DNA from: Pseudomonas persica
GTDB taxonomy: Bacteria; Pseudomonadota; Gammaproteobacteria; Pseudomonadales; Pseudomonadaceae
Length of the DNA: 42,685 nt
Assembly: GCF_900291015.1 (NCBI RefSeq)
Contig: NZ_OLKL01000018.1
Span: 188,211 to 230,895, forward strand
Reading direction: 5' to 3'
Position numbers and translations under genes: made by a program. Shown here piece after piece: positions 35,220 to 42,685 of the stretch; the stretch's first letter is position 1; the number at the start of each line of letters is the position of its first letter. The notes under the pieces were generated by a model. It saw nothing but the letters and a program-made list of their open reading frames with translations. It was not told the DNA's origin and did no database searches.

Positions 35220-35361
35220 GTAGGCTCCCGGAGCGTTGATCGGGGCAGTATGCCCTGATTCCCGTTCAGCCTCGTTTAGAGTTTGTGACAATTGTTGAGC
35301 AAGTACCGCCAGCAATTGGGCTATGCCTCAGAAGGTGATTTCGCTTCTGGAGCTCTACTTC

Positions 35362-37575
35362 ATGCGCACAGGGATGTTTGCGCTCGCGCTCGGGCTGTTG
35401 TGCCTGGGCTTTCTCCCCGCATTGCCATCGGTCGGTTGGTTGATAACGCTGGCTGTCTGCGCTGTCGTCAGCCTGTTTACCCGCGTTTGGCCGTTGGGCT
35501 GCTTTCTGCTGGGCTTGTGTTGGGCTTGCTGGTCTGCCCAGCAAGCCCTTGATAATCGCTTGGCTGCCGGCCTGGATGGCCGCACCCTGTGGCTGGAGGG
35601 GCGGGTGGTCGGCTTGCCGAGCAGAACTGCACAAGGCGTGCGCTTCGAGCTGGAGGCGCCACGCTCGCGGCGGGCCGAACTGCCGCAGCGCCTGCAACTG
35701 AGCTGGTTTGACGGGCCGCAGCTGCGGGCGGGCGAGCAGTGGCGGTTGGCCGTGACCTTGCAGCGCCCGGCCGGGCTGCTCAACCCGCATGGGCCGGATC
35801 GTGAGGCGCAATTGCTGGCGCGGCGGGTCGGCGCCAGCGGTACGGTCAAGGCCGGGCAGTTGCTGACGCCGGTTGCCGGTGGTTGGCGTGACACGCTGCG
35901 CCAGCGCCTGCTGGCCGTCGAGGCCAATGACCGACAGGCAGCGTTGGTGGCTCTGGTGCTTGGCGACGGGGCGGGCTTGGCCCGGGAGGACTGGCAAGTG
36001 TTGCAGGCTACCGGCACGGTGCACTTGCTGGTGATTTCCGGCCAGCACATCGGCCTGGTTGCCGGTTTGCTGTATGGCCTGATCGCCGGGCTGGCGCGCT
36101 GGGGGCTGTGGCCCGTTCGGCTGCCCTGGTTGCCCTGGGCCTGCGGTCTGGCCATGACCGCAGCATTGGCTTACGGCTGGCTGGCCGGTGCAGGCGTGCC
36201 GGTGCAGCGGGCCTGCCTGATGCTGGCCGTGGTGTTGCTCTGGCGCCTGCGATATCGCCATCTTGGGGCTTTTCTACCGTTGCTGCTGGCGCTGGTTGCC
36301 GTATTGCTGGTCGAACCGTTGGCGGCGCTGTTGCCAGGGTTCTGGCTGTCGTTCGCGGCCGTGGCCACGCTTATCTATTGCTTCAGCGCCCGCTTGGGTG
36401 GCTGGCGGCCATGGCAGGCCTGGACGCGGGCGCAATGGGTGATTGCCATCGGCTTGCTGCCGGTGTTGTTGGCGACGGGCTTGCCAGTGAGCCTGAGTGC
36501 GCCGCTGGCCAACCTTGTGGCGGTGCCGTGGATCAGCCTGGCGGTGTTGCCGCTGGCGCTGCTGGGCACATTGCTGTTGCCGCTGGCCGGAGCAGGGGAG
36601 GCGTTGCTCTGGCTGGCAGGTGGCCTGCTGGATCTACTGTTCCGGCTGCTGGCGCTGGTGGCGCAGCAACGGTCTGCATGGGTGCCGCCGGCCTTGCCGT
36701 TGTGGGCCTGGTTGATGGTCTGTCTGGGGGCGCTGCTGGTTTTGATGCCCCATGGCGTACCACTGCGCGGGTTGGGTGGCGTGATGTTACTGGCGCTGTG
36801 GGTGCCCAGGGAACCGGTGCCGTTCGGGCAGGCCGAGGTCTGGCAGCTGGACGTCGGCCAAGGGTTGGCGGTGTTGTTGCGTACCCGGCATCACAACATG
36901 TTGTACGACGCCGGGCCGGCCAAGGGCGAGAACGACCTGGGTGAGCGGGTGGTGCTGCCTACCTTGCGCAAGCTGGGGGTGAGCAGCCTGGACCTGATGC
37001 TGGTCAGTCACGCCCATGCGGACCATGCCGGTGGCGTTGGGGCCATCCAGCGTAGCTTGCCGATCAAGCGGGGAGTTGGCGGCGAAATGCTGGAGGATAT
37101 GCAGCTGCAACCTTGTGTCAGTGGCGAGCAGTGGACCTGGGATGGCGTGCGTTTTTCGCTATGGCGCTGGGCTGATGGGCGCAGCAGCAATGACCGCTCC
37201 TGTGTGTTGCTGGTCGAGGCGCAGGGCGAGCGGTTGCTATTGGCGGGAGACATGGAGGCCGGTGCCGAACGGGCGTGGCTGGCGGCCACCTATGCGCCGC
37301 GTATCGACTGGTTGCAGGCGCCGCACCATGGCAGCCGCAGTTCGTCCAGTGAGGCCTTTATTCGCGCTACGGCGCCGCGTGGGGTGCTGGTTTCGCGGGG
37401 GCGGAACAACAGCTTCGGGCACCCGCATGCGCAGGTGGTCGAGCGCTATCGGCGGCATGGGGTGGTGATGCATGACACGGCCGAGCAAGGGGCGTTGCGG
37501 TTGGTGTTGGGGAGCCAGGGGGAGGTGGAGGGTGTGCGGGGGCAGCGGCGGTTTTGGCGGGGGCGGGTGGAGTGA
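35362..37575 (+). CDS. comEC: DNA internalisation competence protein ComEC/Rec2
   Basis: A 737-residue polytopic inner-membrane protein expected to form the channel for single-stranded DNA entry. An N-terminal DUF4131 region with membrane helices is followed by a soluble OB-like part, the competence membrane domain (VHLLVISGQHIGLVAGLLYG and many Leu/Ala-rich helices), and a C-terminal metallo-beta-lactamase-like domain with QLDVGQGLAVLL, SHAHADHAGG (the HxHxDH metal motif), LLLAGDMEAGAE and APHHGSRSSSS. All metal ligands look intact. The ATG at 35362 has GGAG nine bases upstream; an ATG at 35323 would add 13 residues. Confidence 0.93.
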   Translation: MRTGMFALALGLLCLGFLPALPSVGWLITLAVCAVVSLFTRVWPLGCFLLGLCWACWSAQQALDNRLAAGLDGRTLWLEGRVVGLPSRTAQGVRFELEAPRSRRAELPQRLQLSWFDGPQLRAGEQWRLAVTLQRPAGLLNPHGPDREAQLLARRVGASGTVKAGQLLTPVAGGWRDTLRQRLLAVEANDRQAALVALVLGDGAGLAREDWQVLQATGTVHLLVISGQHIGLVAGLLYGLIAGLARWGLWPVRLPWLPWACGLAMTAALAYGWLAGAGVPVQRACLMLAVVLLWRLRYRHLGAFLPLLLALVAVLLVEPLAALLPGFWLSFAAVATLIYCFSARLGGWRPWQAWTRAQWVIAIGLLPVLLATGLPVSLSAPLANLVAVPWISLAVLPLALLGTLLLPLAGAGEALLWLAGGLLDLLFRLLALVAQQRSAWVPPALPLWAWLMVCLGALLVLMPHGVPLRGLGGVMLLALWVPREPVPFGQAEVWQLDVGQGLAVLLRTRHHNMLYDAGPAKGENDLGERVVLPTLRKLGVSSLDLMLVSHAHADHAGGVGAIQRSLPIKRGVGGEMLEDMQLQPCVSGEQWTWDGVRFSLWRWADGRSSNDRSCVLLVEAQGERLLLAGDMEAGAERAWLAATYAPRIDWLQAPHHGSRSSSSEAFIRATAPRGVLVSRGRNNSFGHPHAQVVERYRRHGVVMHDTAEQGALRLVLGSQGEVEGVRGQRRFWRGRVE

Positions 37576-37613
37576 GGTGGAGTGGCTTGCAGGTGTTCGC
37601 CATGACATCTGCA

Positions 37614-37856
37614 GCGTCTGTGAGATCGAGCGCCGCCCGCGCGGCGCATCGCGAGCTGCGCTCGCTCCTACGTTTGTTTCGGGCCAATTATTCCTGCGGG
37701 GTTTGTGCGCGAACGCCTTGGCGCATGTCTCGATATCGCGTGGTACACACCATGCGGTCGCGCGCGCCTGCCACAGGCGTAACTGGCCCGAAACAAACGT
37801 AGGAGCGAGCGCAGCTCGCGATGCGCCGCGCGGGCGGCGCTCGATCTCACAGGCGC
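37614..37856. repeat. 243-bp imperfect palindrome (REP-like, MITE-sized element)
   Basis: The arms 37614-37686 and 37784-37856 are 73-bp inverted copies with one mismatch. The 97-bp centre is itself partly self-complementary around CGATATCG at 37731-37738, so the whole element is one long palindrome. The arms contain REP-like motifs (GCGAGCTGCGCTCGC). It fills most of the 424-bp gap between comEC and exbB; both strands carry short mirrored open frames that are not genes. The rest of the gap (37857-37999) holds the exbB leader, with a possible -10 (TATGGT, 37960-37965). Confidence 0.9.
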
Positions 37857-37999
37857 TGGAAAACTCAAGGCATGCCCCTGTACGCCGTGATGCCAACCCA
37901 TACCAACCCGGCCCGACCACCAATTCCCTGACCTCCGGCAGATGAGCCCCCGGCGCGCCTATGGTAGAGTGGCGGCCTTTTTCCGAAGGGGCGTTTACT

Positions 38000-38635
38000 G
38001 TGTGGGAATTGGTCAAGTCCGGTGGTTGGATGATGCTGCCGATCATTCTGAGCTCCATCGCTGCCATGGCTATCGTCGTCGAGCGCCTGTGGACCCTGCG
38101 CGCCAGCCGCGTCACCCCGCCGCATCTGCTGGGCCAGGTGTGGATGTGGATCAAGGACAAGCAACTGACCAGTGACAAGCTCAAGGCCCTGCGCGCCGAT
38201 TCGCCACTGGGCGAAATCCTCGCCGCCGGCCTGGCCAATTCGCGCCATGGCCGCGAAATCATGAAGGAATGCATCGAGGAGGCCGCCTCGCGCGTTATCC
38301 ACGAACTGGAGCGCTACATCAGCGCCCTCGGCACCATCGCCGCCATGGCCCCGCTGCTGGGCCTGCTGGGCACCGTGCTGGGCATGATCGACATCTTCAG
38401 CGCCTTCATGGGCTCGCAGATGACCGCCAACGCCGCAGTGCTGGCCGGTGGTATCTCCAAGGCCCTGGTCACCACCGCAGCCGGCCTGATGGTCGGTATC
38501 CCGGCGGTGTTCTTCCACCGTTTCCTGCTGCGCCGCATCGATGAGCTGGTGGTGGGCATGGAGCAGGAGGCGATCAAGCTGGTGGAAGTGCTCCAGGGCG
38601 ACCGTGAAGTGGAAGTGGCCGGAGGCAAGGCGTGA
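38000..38635 (+). CDS. exbB: MotA/TolQ/ExbB proton-channel family protein
   Basis: A 211-residue inner-membrane protein that, with its ExbD partner, would convert proton-motive force into work on envelope proteins. It has three hydrophobic segments (WMMLPIILSSIAAMAIVV; TIAAMAPLLGLLGTVLGMID; ALVTTAAGLMVGIPAVFF) with the family GLLGTVLGM motif. A GTG start at 38000 with AAGGGG eight bases upstream gives MWELVKSGG and is preferred to the longer frame from 37961. Its stop overlaps exbD (GTGA). No TonB gene is in the window, so its partner is unknown. Confidence 0.9.
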   Translation: MWELVKSGGWMMLPIILSSIAAMAIVVERLWTLRASRVTPPHLLGQVWMWIKDKQLTSDKLKALRADSPLGEILAAGLANSRHGREIMKECIEEAASRVIHELERYISALGTIAAMAPLLGLLGTVLGMIDIFSAFMGSQMTANAAVLAGGISKALVTTAAGLMVGIPAVFFHRFLLRRIDELVVGMEQEAIKLVEVLQGDREVEVAGGKA

Positions 38636-39066
38636 AGTTCCGGCGCAATCGCCAGCGGGAAAACGTCGACATCAACCTGGCGTCGCTGATCGACGTGGTG
38701 TTCGTCCTGCTGCTGTTCTTCGTGGTCACCACCACCTTCACCCGCGAGACCCAGTTGCGCGTCGAGCTGCCCGAAGCCGCCAGCGCCGAACAGGTGCCGC
38801 CCGACCAGGGCAAGCTGGTGGAAATCACCATCAGCGCCGAAGGCGTGTACTCGGTGAACAACCACCTGCTGCCCAAGAGCGACCTGGCCACCCTGAGCGA
38901 AGCGATCGAGCGTGAGTCGGGCGGCGACAACAAGCTGCCGCTGGCCATCAGCGCCGACGGCAAGACCCCGCACCAGGCTGTGGTCACCGCGATGGATGCC
39001 GCCGGCAAGCTCGGTTTCAGCCAGTTGCGCATGACCACCGTCGAGGCGGCCCAGGGCACGCCTTGA
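38632..39066 (+). CDS. exbD: ExbD/TolR family biopolymer transport protein
   Basis: A 144-residue protein with one N-terminal membrane helix ([19 protein letters not shown]), in which Asp21 is the conserved proton-carrying residue, followed by a periplasmic domain. It starts with GTG in a 4-bp overlap with exbB and ends in a 1-bp overlap with lpxK (TGATG), so the three are translationally linked. Confidence 0.92.
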   Translation: MKFRRNRQRENVDINLASLIDVVFVLLLFFVVTTTFTRETQLRVELPEAASAEQVPPDQGKLVEITISAEGVYSVNNHLLPKSDLATLSEAIERESGGDNKLPLAISADGKTPHQAVVTAMDAAGKLGFSQLRMTTVEAAQGTP

Positions 39067-40067
39067 TGGCCTTCGCCGACCGTCTGCTCGCCGCCTGGTA
39101 CGCCGGGCACCCGGCCCTGGCGCTGCTGCGCCCGCTGGAGGCGCTGTATCGCCGTGTGGTCACGCGCAAGCGGGCGCGTTTCCTCAGTGGCGAAAGTGCC
39201 AGCTACCGGGCCCCGGTGCCGGTCATCGTGGTGGGTAACATCACCGTGGGTGGTACCGGCAAGACGCCGATGATTCTCTGGCTGATCGCGCACTGCCGCC
39301 ACCAGGGGCTGAAGGTGGGCGTGGTCAGCCGTGGCTATGGCGCCAAGCCGCCGCAGCTACCTTGGCGCGTGCAGGCCGACCAGGTTGCCGGGCAGGCCGG
39401 CGATGAACCGTTGCTGATCGTGCAGCGCACCGGCGTGCCGCTGATGATTGACCCCGACCGCTCCCGCGCCGTGCAGGCACTGCTGGCCAGCGAACCCCTC
39501 GACCTGATCCTGTGTGACGACGGCATGCAGCACTATCGCCTGGCTCGCGACCTGGAGCTGGTGCTGATCGATGCCGCCCGCGGCCTGGGCAATGGTCGCT
39601 GCCTGCCAGCGGGGCCGCTGCGTGAGCCGGCCGAGCGCTTGCACGAGGCTGACGCGGTGCTGTTCAACGGTGCCAGCGCAGACCGCGCCGATGGCTTCGG
39701 CTTCCGCCTGCAACCGTCCGCCCTGGTCAACCTGCGCAGTGGCGAGCGGCGCGCGCTTGACCATTTCCCCGCAGGCCAACGCCTGCACGCGGTGGCCGGT
39801 ATCGGCAACCCGCAACGTTTCTTCAATACCCTGCTGGGGCTAAACTGGCAGCCGGTGCCACATCCCTTTGCCGACCATGCACAGTTCAGCGCACAGAGCC
39901 TGGCCTTCAGCCCGCCGCTGCCGCTGGTCATGACCGAGAAGGATGCGGTGAAATGCCGGGCCTTTGCCGCTGACGACTGGTGGTACCTGGCCGTCGAGGC
40001 GCTGCCCACGCCGGCTTTCAGCGCCTGGTTCGACAATCAGTTGCAACGCTTGCTGCGCAAGCCCTGA
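39066..40067 (+). CDS. lpxK: Tetraacyldisaccharide 4'-kinase
   Basis: A 333-residue membrane-associated kinase that phosphorylates the lipid A disaccharide precursor to make lipid IVA. The N-terminal hydrophobic helix is followed by the P-loop [12 protein letters not shown] (57-68), VVSRGYGAK and the family motif [19 protein letters not shown]. The length is normal. The ATG at 39066 overlaps the exbD stop by one base. Confidence 0.95.
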   Translation: MAFADRLLAAWYAGHPALALLRPLEALYRRVVTRKRARFLSGESASYRAPVPVIVVGNITVGGTGKTPMILWLIAHCRHQGLKVGVVSRGYGAKPPQLPWRVQADQVAGQAGDEPLLIVQRTGVPLMIDPDRSRAVQALLASEPLDLILCDDGMQHYRLARDLELVLIDAARGLGNGRCLPAGPLREPAERLHEADAVLFNGASADRADGFGFRLQPSALVNLRSGERRALDHFPAGQRLHAVAGIGNPQRFFNTLLGLNWQPVPHPFADHAQFSAQSLAFSPPLPLVMTEKDAVKCRAFAADDWWYLAVEALPTPAFSAWFDNQLQRLLRKP

Positions 40068-40111
40068 GCCCGTTTTCAATTTCCGGCCACCTGGCCTAAA
40101 GGAAGCCTCCA

Positions 40112-40297
40112 ATGGACACCAAACTGCTCGATATCCTGGCCTGCCCGATCACCAAAGGCCCGCTCAAGCTCAGTGCCGACAAGACCGAGCTGATCAGCAA
40201 GGGCGCTGGCCTGGCCTACCCGATCCGCGACGGCATCCCGGTCATGCTGGAAAGCGAAGCGCGCACCCTGACCGACGACGAGCGTCTGGACAAATGA
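40112..40297 (+). CDS. Trm112-family small protein (YcaR/UPF0434)
   Basis: A 61-residue protein ([31 protein letters not shown]), standard for the YcaR/Trm112-like family usually found between lpxK and kdsB. Only one Cys is left of the zinc-ribbon pattern. AGGAAG precedes the ATG, and the stop overlaps the kdsB start by 4 bp. Confidence 0.93.
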   Translation: MDTKLLDILACPITKGPLKLSADKTELISKGAGLAYPIRDGIPVMLESEARTLTDDERLDK

Positions 40298-41058
40298 GCC
40301 TGGATTTCACCGTGGTAATCCCCGCCCGGCTGCGCTCCACGCGCCTGCCGGGCAAGCCGTTGCTGCCGATCGCCGGCAAGCCGATGGTGCAGCATGTGTG
40401 GGAACAGGCCCGCAAGAGCGGCGCCAGTCGTGTGGTCATCGCCACCGACGACGCCAGCATTGTAGAGGCCTGCCAGGCCTTCGGCGCCGAAGTGCTGATG
40501 ACGCGTGCCGATCATGAGTCCGGCACTGACCGCCTGGCCGAAGTGGCCGCGCACCTCGGCCTGTCTGCCGATGCCATCGTGGTCAATGTGCAGGGCGACG
40601 AACCGCTGATCCCGCCGGTGATCATCGACCAGGTGGCAGCCAACCTGACGGCGCATCCGGAGGCCGGCATCGCCACCCTGGCCGAGCCGGTCCATGAGCC
40701 GGAAACCGTGTTCAACCCCAATGCGGTCAAGGTGGTCAGCGACAAGAATGGCCTGGCCCTGACCTTCAGCCGTGCGCCGCTGCCCTGGGCCCGCGATGCT
40801 TTTGCCAAGGACCGCAACGTGTTGCCAGAAGGCGTGCCGTATCGCCGCCACATCGGCATGTACGCCTACCGCGTCGGCTTCCTGCAGGACTTCGTCAGTT
40901 GGGGCCCGTGCTGGCTCGAGCAGACCGAAGCGCTTGAGCAGCTGCGTGCCCTCTGGCACGGTGTGCGTATCCACGTCGAAGACGCCATCGAGGCGCCTGC
41001 CGTGGGCGTGGATACCCCTGAAGACCTTGAGCGCGTGCGGCGCTTGCTGGAGGCCTGA
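40294..41058 (+). CDS. kdsB: 3-deoxy-manno-octulosonate cytidylyltransferase
   Basis: A 254-residue enzyme that makes CMP-Kdo from CTP and Kdo for lipopolysaccharide inner core synthesis. It shows the nucleotide-binding start [28 protein letters not shown] (metal and CTP site) and HIGMYAYR, all typical. The ATG at 40294 is in ATGA overlap with the preceding gene. Confidence 0.96.
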   Translation: MSLDFTVVIPARLRSTRLPGKPLLPIAGKPMVQHVWEQARKSGASRVVIATDDASIVEACQAFGAEVLMTRADHESGTDRLAEVAAHLGLSADAIVVNVQGDEPLIPPVIIDQVAANLTAHPEAGIATLAEPVHEPETVFNPNAVKVVSDKNGLALTFSRAPLPWARDAFAKDRNVLPEGVPYRRHIGMYAYRVGFLQDFVSWGPCWLEQTEALEQLRALWHGVRIHVEDAIEAPAVGVDTPEDLERVRRLLEA

Positions 41059-41522
41059 TGCGCGTCCTGTTCGTCTGCCTTGGCAATATCTGCCGTTCGC
41101 CCACCGCCGAAGGCGTGCTGCGCCATCAACTGCAGGCTGCCGGGCTTGCCGACCGGGTACATGTGGCCTCGGCCGGCACCGGCGACTGGCACGTTGGCAA
41201 GGCGCCTGACAGCCGCACCTGCAAGGCGGCGCTGGCGCGCGGGTACGACCTGTCGCAGCAGCGCGCCCAGCAAGTCAAGGCGGCGCATTTTGCCGAGTAC
41301 GACCTGATTCTGGCCATGGACGAGAGCAACCTAGGCCATTTGCGTGCGATGCGCCCGCACACGGCAGTGGCGGAGCTCGACCTGTTCCTGCGCCGCTATG
41401 GCGCAGCGCTGGATGAAGTGCCGGACCCGTACTACGGTGGCGCCGACGGTTTCGAGCAGGTGCTCGACCTGGTTGAAGCGGCGTGCCAGGCGCTGGTGCT
41501 GGAAATCAAGGGGCGGCTATGA
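41058..41522 (+). CDS. Low-molecular-weight protein tyrosine phosphatase
   Basis: A 154-residue phosphatase with the P-loop CLGNICRS (Cys7, Arg13 of CX5R) at the N-terminus and the general-acid Asp123 in DPYYGG. The start overlaps the kdsB stop by one base and the stop overlaps murB by four. Its substrate is unknown; its place among envelope precursor genes is conserved in Pseudomonas. Confidence 0.94.
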   Translation: MRVLFVCLGNICRSPTAEGVLRHQLQAAGLADRVHVASAGTGDWHVGKAPDSRTCKAALARGYDLSQQRAQQVKAAHFAEYDLILAMDESNLGHLRAMRPHTAVAELDLFLRRYGAALDEVPDPYYGGADGFEQVLDLVEAACQALVLEIKGRL

Positions 41523-42538
41523 CAGTGCAGTGGCAGGAGCAGGTATCGCTCAAGCCGTACAACACCTTTGGCATCGACGTGAAGGCACGGTATTTCACCC
41601 AGGCACATGATGACCAGCAGGTGCGCCAGGCGCTGGCCCAGGCGCAGCAAGGCGGCTTACCAGTGCTGGTGATTGGCGGCGGCAGCAACCTGCTGCTGAC
41701 CCGTGATATCGATGCGCTGGTGCTGCATATGGCCAGCCGTGGCCGGCGCGTGCTCAGCGACGATGGTGAGCGTATCGTGGTCGAGGCCGAGGCCGGTGAG
41801 CCATGGCACCCGTTTGTGCAGTGGACACTGGCGCAGGGGTATTGCGGGCTGGAGAACCTCAGCCTGATCCCCGGCACCGTGGGCGCCGCGCCGATGCAGA
41901 ACGTGGGCGCCTATGGCGTGGAAATCAAGGACGTGTTCGTCGGCCTGACCGCCCTGGACCGCGAGACCGGCGAGTTGCGTGACTTTGGCCTGGCGGAATG
42001 TGCCTTCGGGTATCGCGACAGCCTGTTCAAGCGCAACCCCGGGCGTTGGTTGATCCTGCGTGTGCGCTTTGCCTTGAGCCGCACGTTGCAGGCCCACCTG
42101 GACTACGGCCCGGTGCGCCAGCGCCTGGCAGAGCGCGGCGTGACCGAGCCGACTGCGCAGGTGATCAGCGAGGCGATCTGCAGCATTCGCCGCGAGAAGC
42201 TGCCAGACCCGGCAGAGCTGTGTAATGCCGGGAGCTTCTTCAAGAACCCGGTGGTCGCGGCGGAACAGGTCGAGCGTATCCGTGCGCAGTACCCGGGGGT
42301 GGTGGCTTATCTCCAGGCCGATGGCCAGGTGAAGCTGGCGGCGGGCTGGTTGATCGAGCAGGCCGGCTGGAAGGGGCATCGCGAAGGGGATGCCGGGGTG
42401 CATCGTTTGCAGTCGCTGGTGCTGGTCAACTATGGCCAGGCGAGCGGGGCGCAGATGCATGCGCTGGCGCGGCGGATCCAGGCCGATATCCTCGAGCGGT
42501 TCGGGGTCGAGCTGGAGATGGAGCCTAACCTCTACTGA
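41519..42538 (+). CDS. murB: UDP-N-acetylenolpyruvoylglucosamine reductase
   Basis: A 339-residue FAD enzyme that reduces UDP-GlcNAc-enolpyruvate to UDP-MurNAc in peptidoglycan synthesis. Type I MurB motifs are present: PYNTFGI near the start, IGGGSNLLLT and NLSLIPGTVGAAPMQNVGAY for FAD binding, YRDSLFK, and NAGSFFKNP with the catalytic Ser. The C-terminus is GVELEMEPNLY. The ATG at 41519 overlaps the phosphatase stop; a longer frame from 41483 is rejected. Confidence 0.96.
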   Translation: MTVQWQEQVSLKPYNTFGIDVKARYFTQAHDDQQVRQALAQAQQGGLPVLVIGGGSNLLLTRDIDALVLHMASRGRRVLSDDGERIVVEAEAGEPWHPFVQWTLAQGYCGLENLSLIPGTVGAAPMQNVGAYGVEIKDVFVGLTALDRETGELRDFGLAECAFGYRDSLFKRNPGRWLILRVRFALSRTLQAHLDYGPVRQRLAERGVTEPTAQVISEAICSIRREKLPDPAELCNAGSFFKNPVVAAEQVERIRAQYPGVVAYLQADGQVKLAAGWLIEQAGWKGHREGDAGVHRLQSLVLVNYGQASGAQMHALARRIQADILERFGVELEMEPNLY

Positions 42539-42576
42539 TGCATTGCCGGTACTGGCCATTTCGTGGCTAAAGCCGC

Positions 42577-42618
42577 AGGTACAGTGTCACCTCGAAGCCA
42601 GCGCAGTCCCTGTGGGAG
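42577..42618. repeat. Dispersed REP-associated repeat, second copy
   Basis: Matches 27881-27922 at 38 of 42 bases. It lies downstream of murB; the remaining sequence to the window end shows no gene. Confidence 0.7.
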
Positions 42619-42685
42619 ATGGCCCAGCTCTTTGGTCTGCGCTGTCGCATAGAGAACTGAATTCGCAAGCGGTCCGTGCATCCTG

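Noticed and set aside
37554..37945. Small protein genes within the palindromic element
   Set aside because: Near-identical frames appear on both strands only because the DNA is palindromic; no ribosome binding sites or conserved features.

Overview
This window is chromosomal DNA of a Pseudomonas, most likely of the P. putida group. The evidence is the high GC content, P. putida-type REP elements (19763-19875, 27881-27946, 37614-37856), and the gene orders PA2817-family/fadE/GST/ABC-2 transporter and comEC/exbB/exbD/lpxK/Trm112-like/kdsB/ptpA/murB. The species assignment is inferred from layout and protein families; no search was run.

Layout. (1) 1-300: two identical tandem tRNA-Gly(GCC) genes and a strong terminator. 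(2) 345-3949, minus strand: tip adhesin and outer-membrane usher of a chaperone-usher fimbria. (3) 3950-25885: an accessory block of about 22 kb. (4) 25886-27208, minus strand: the chaperone and pilin of the same kind of fimbria. (5) 27368-32055, minus strand: a PA2817-family protein, an FadE acyl-CoA dehydrogenase, and a hypothetical protein that looks related to a protein of the accessory block. (6) 32227-34703, plus strand: a glutathione S-transferase and an ABC-2 exporter pair; a DUF2062 membrane protein is convergent to them. (7) 35362-42538, plus strand: comEC, a 243-bp palindromic repeat element, then a tightly packed run (exbB, exbD, lpxK, Trm112-like, kdsB, ptpA, murB) serving lipopolysaccharide and peptidoglycan precursor synthesis.

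The main novelty is region 3. It lies exactly between the chaperone and usher genes, so a canonical pilin-chaperone-usher-adhesin operon appears to have been split. The block is divergent about a 247-bp control region. Leftward are a secreted Cys-rich three-repeat protein and, with an ATGA overlap, a 1689-residue RHS/YD-repeat protein with a variable C-terminal tip. Rightward are an Ig-like multi-domain protein, a 997-residue protein with a possible TULIP/P47-like N-terminus, a second RHS protein cut off before its core, another Ig-like protein, a type Va autotransporter, and a third Ig-like protein that shares its C-terminal domain with the first. No TcA, VgrG, PAAR, immunity gene, integrase or transposase is visible. 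The set could be an undescribed RHS-toxin or surface-delivery system; that is an inference.

The rest is ordinary core genome, apart from a large palindromic repeat between comEC and exbB, a 117-bp antisense overlap of the DUF2062 and ABC permease genes, and a possible Shine-Dalgarno-sequestering stem ahead of the pilin gene.
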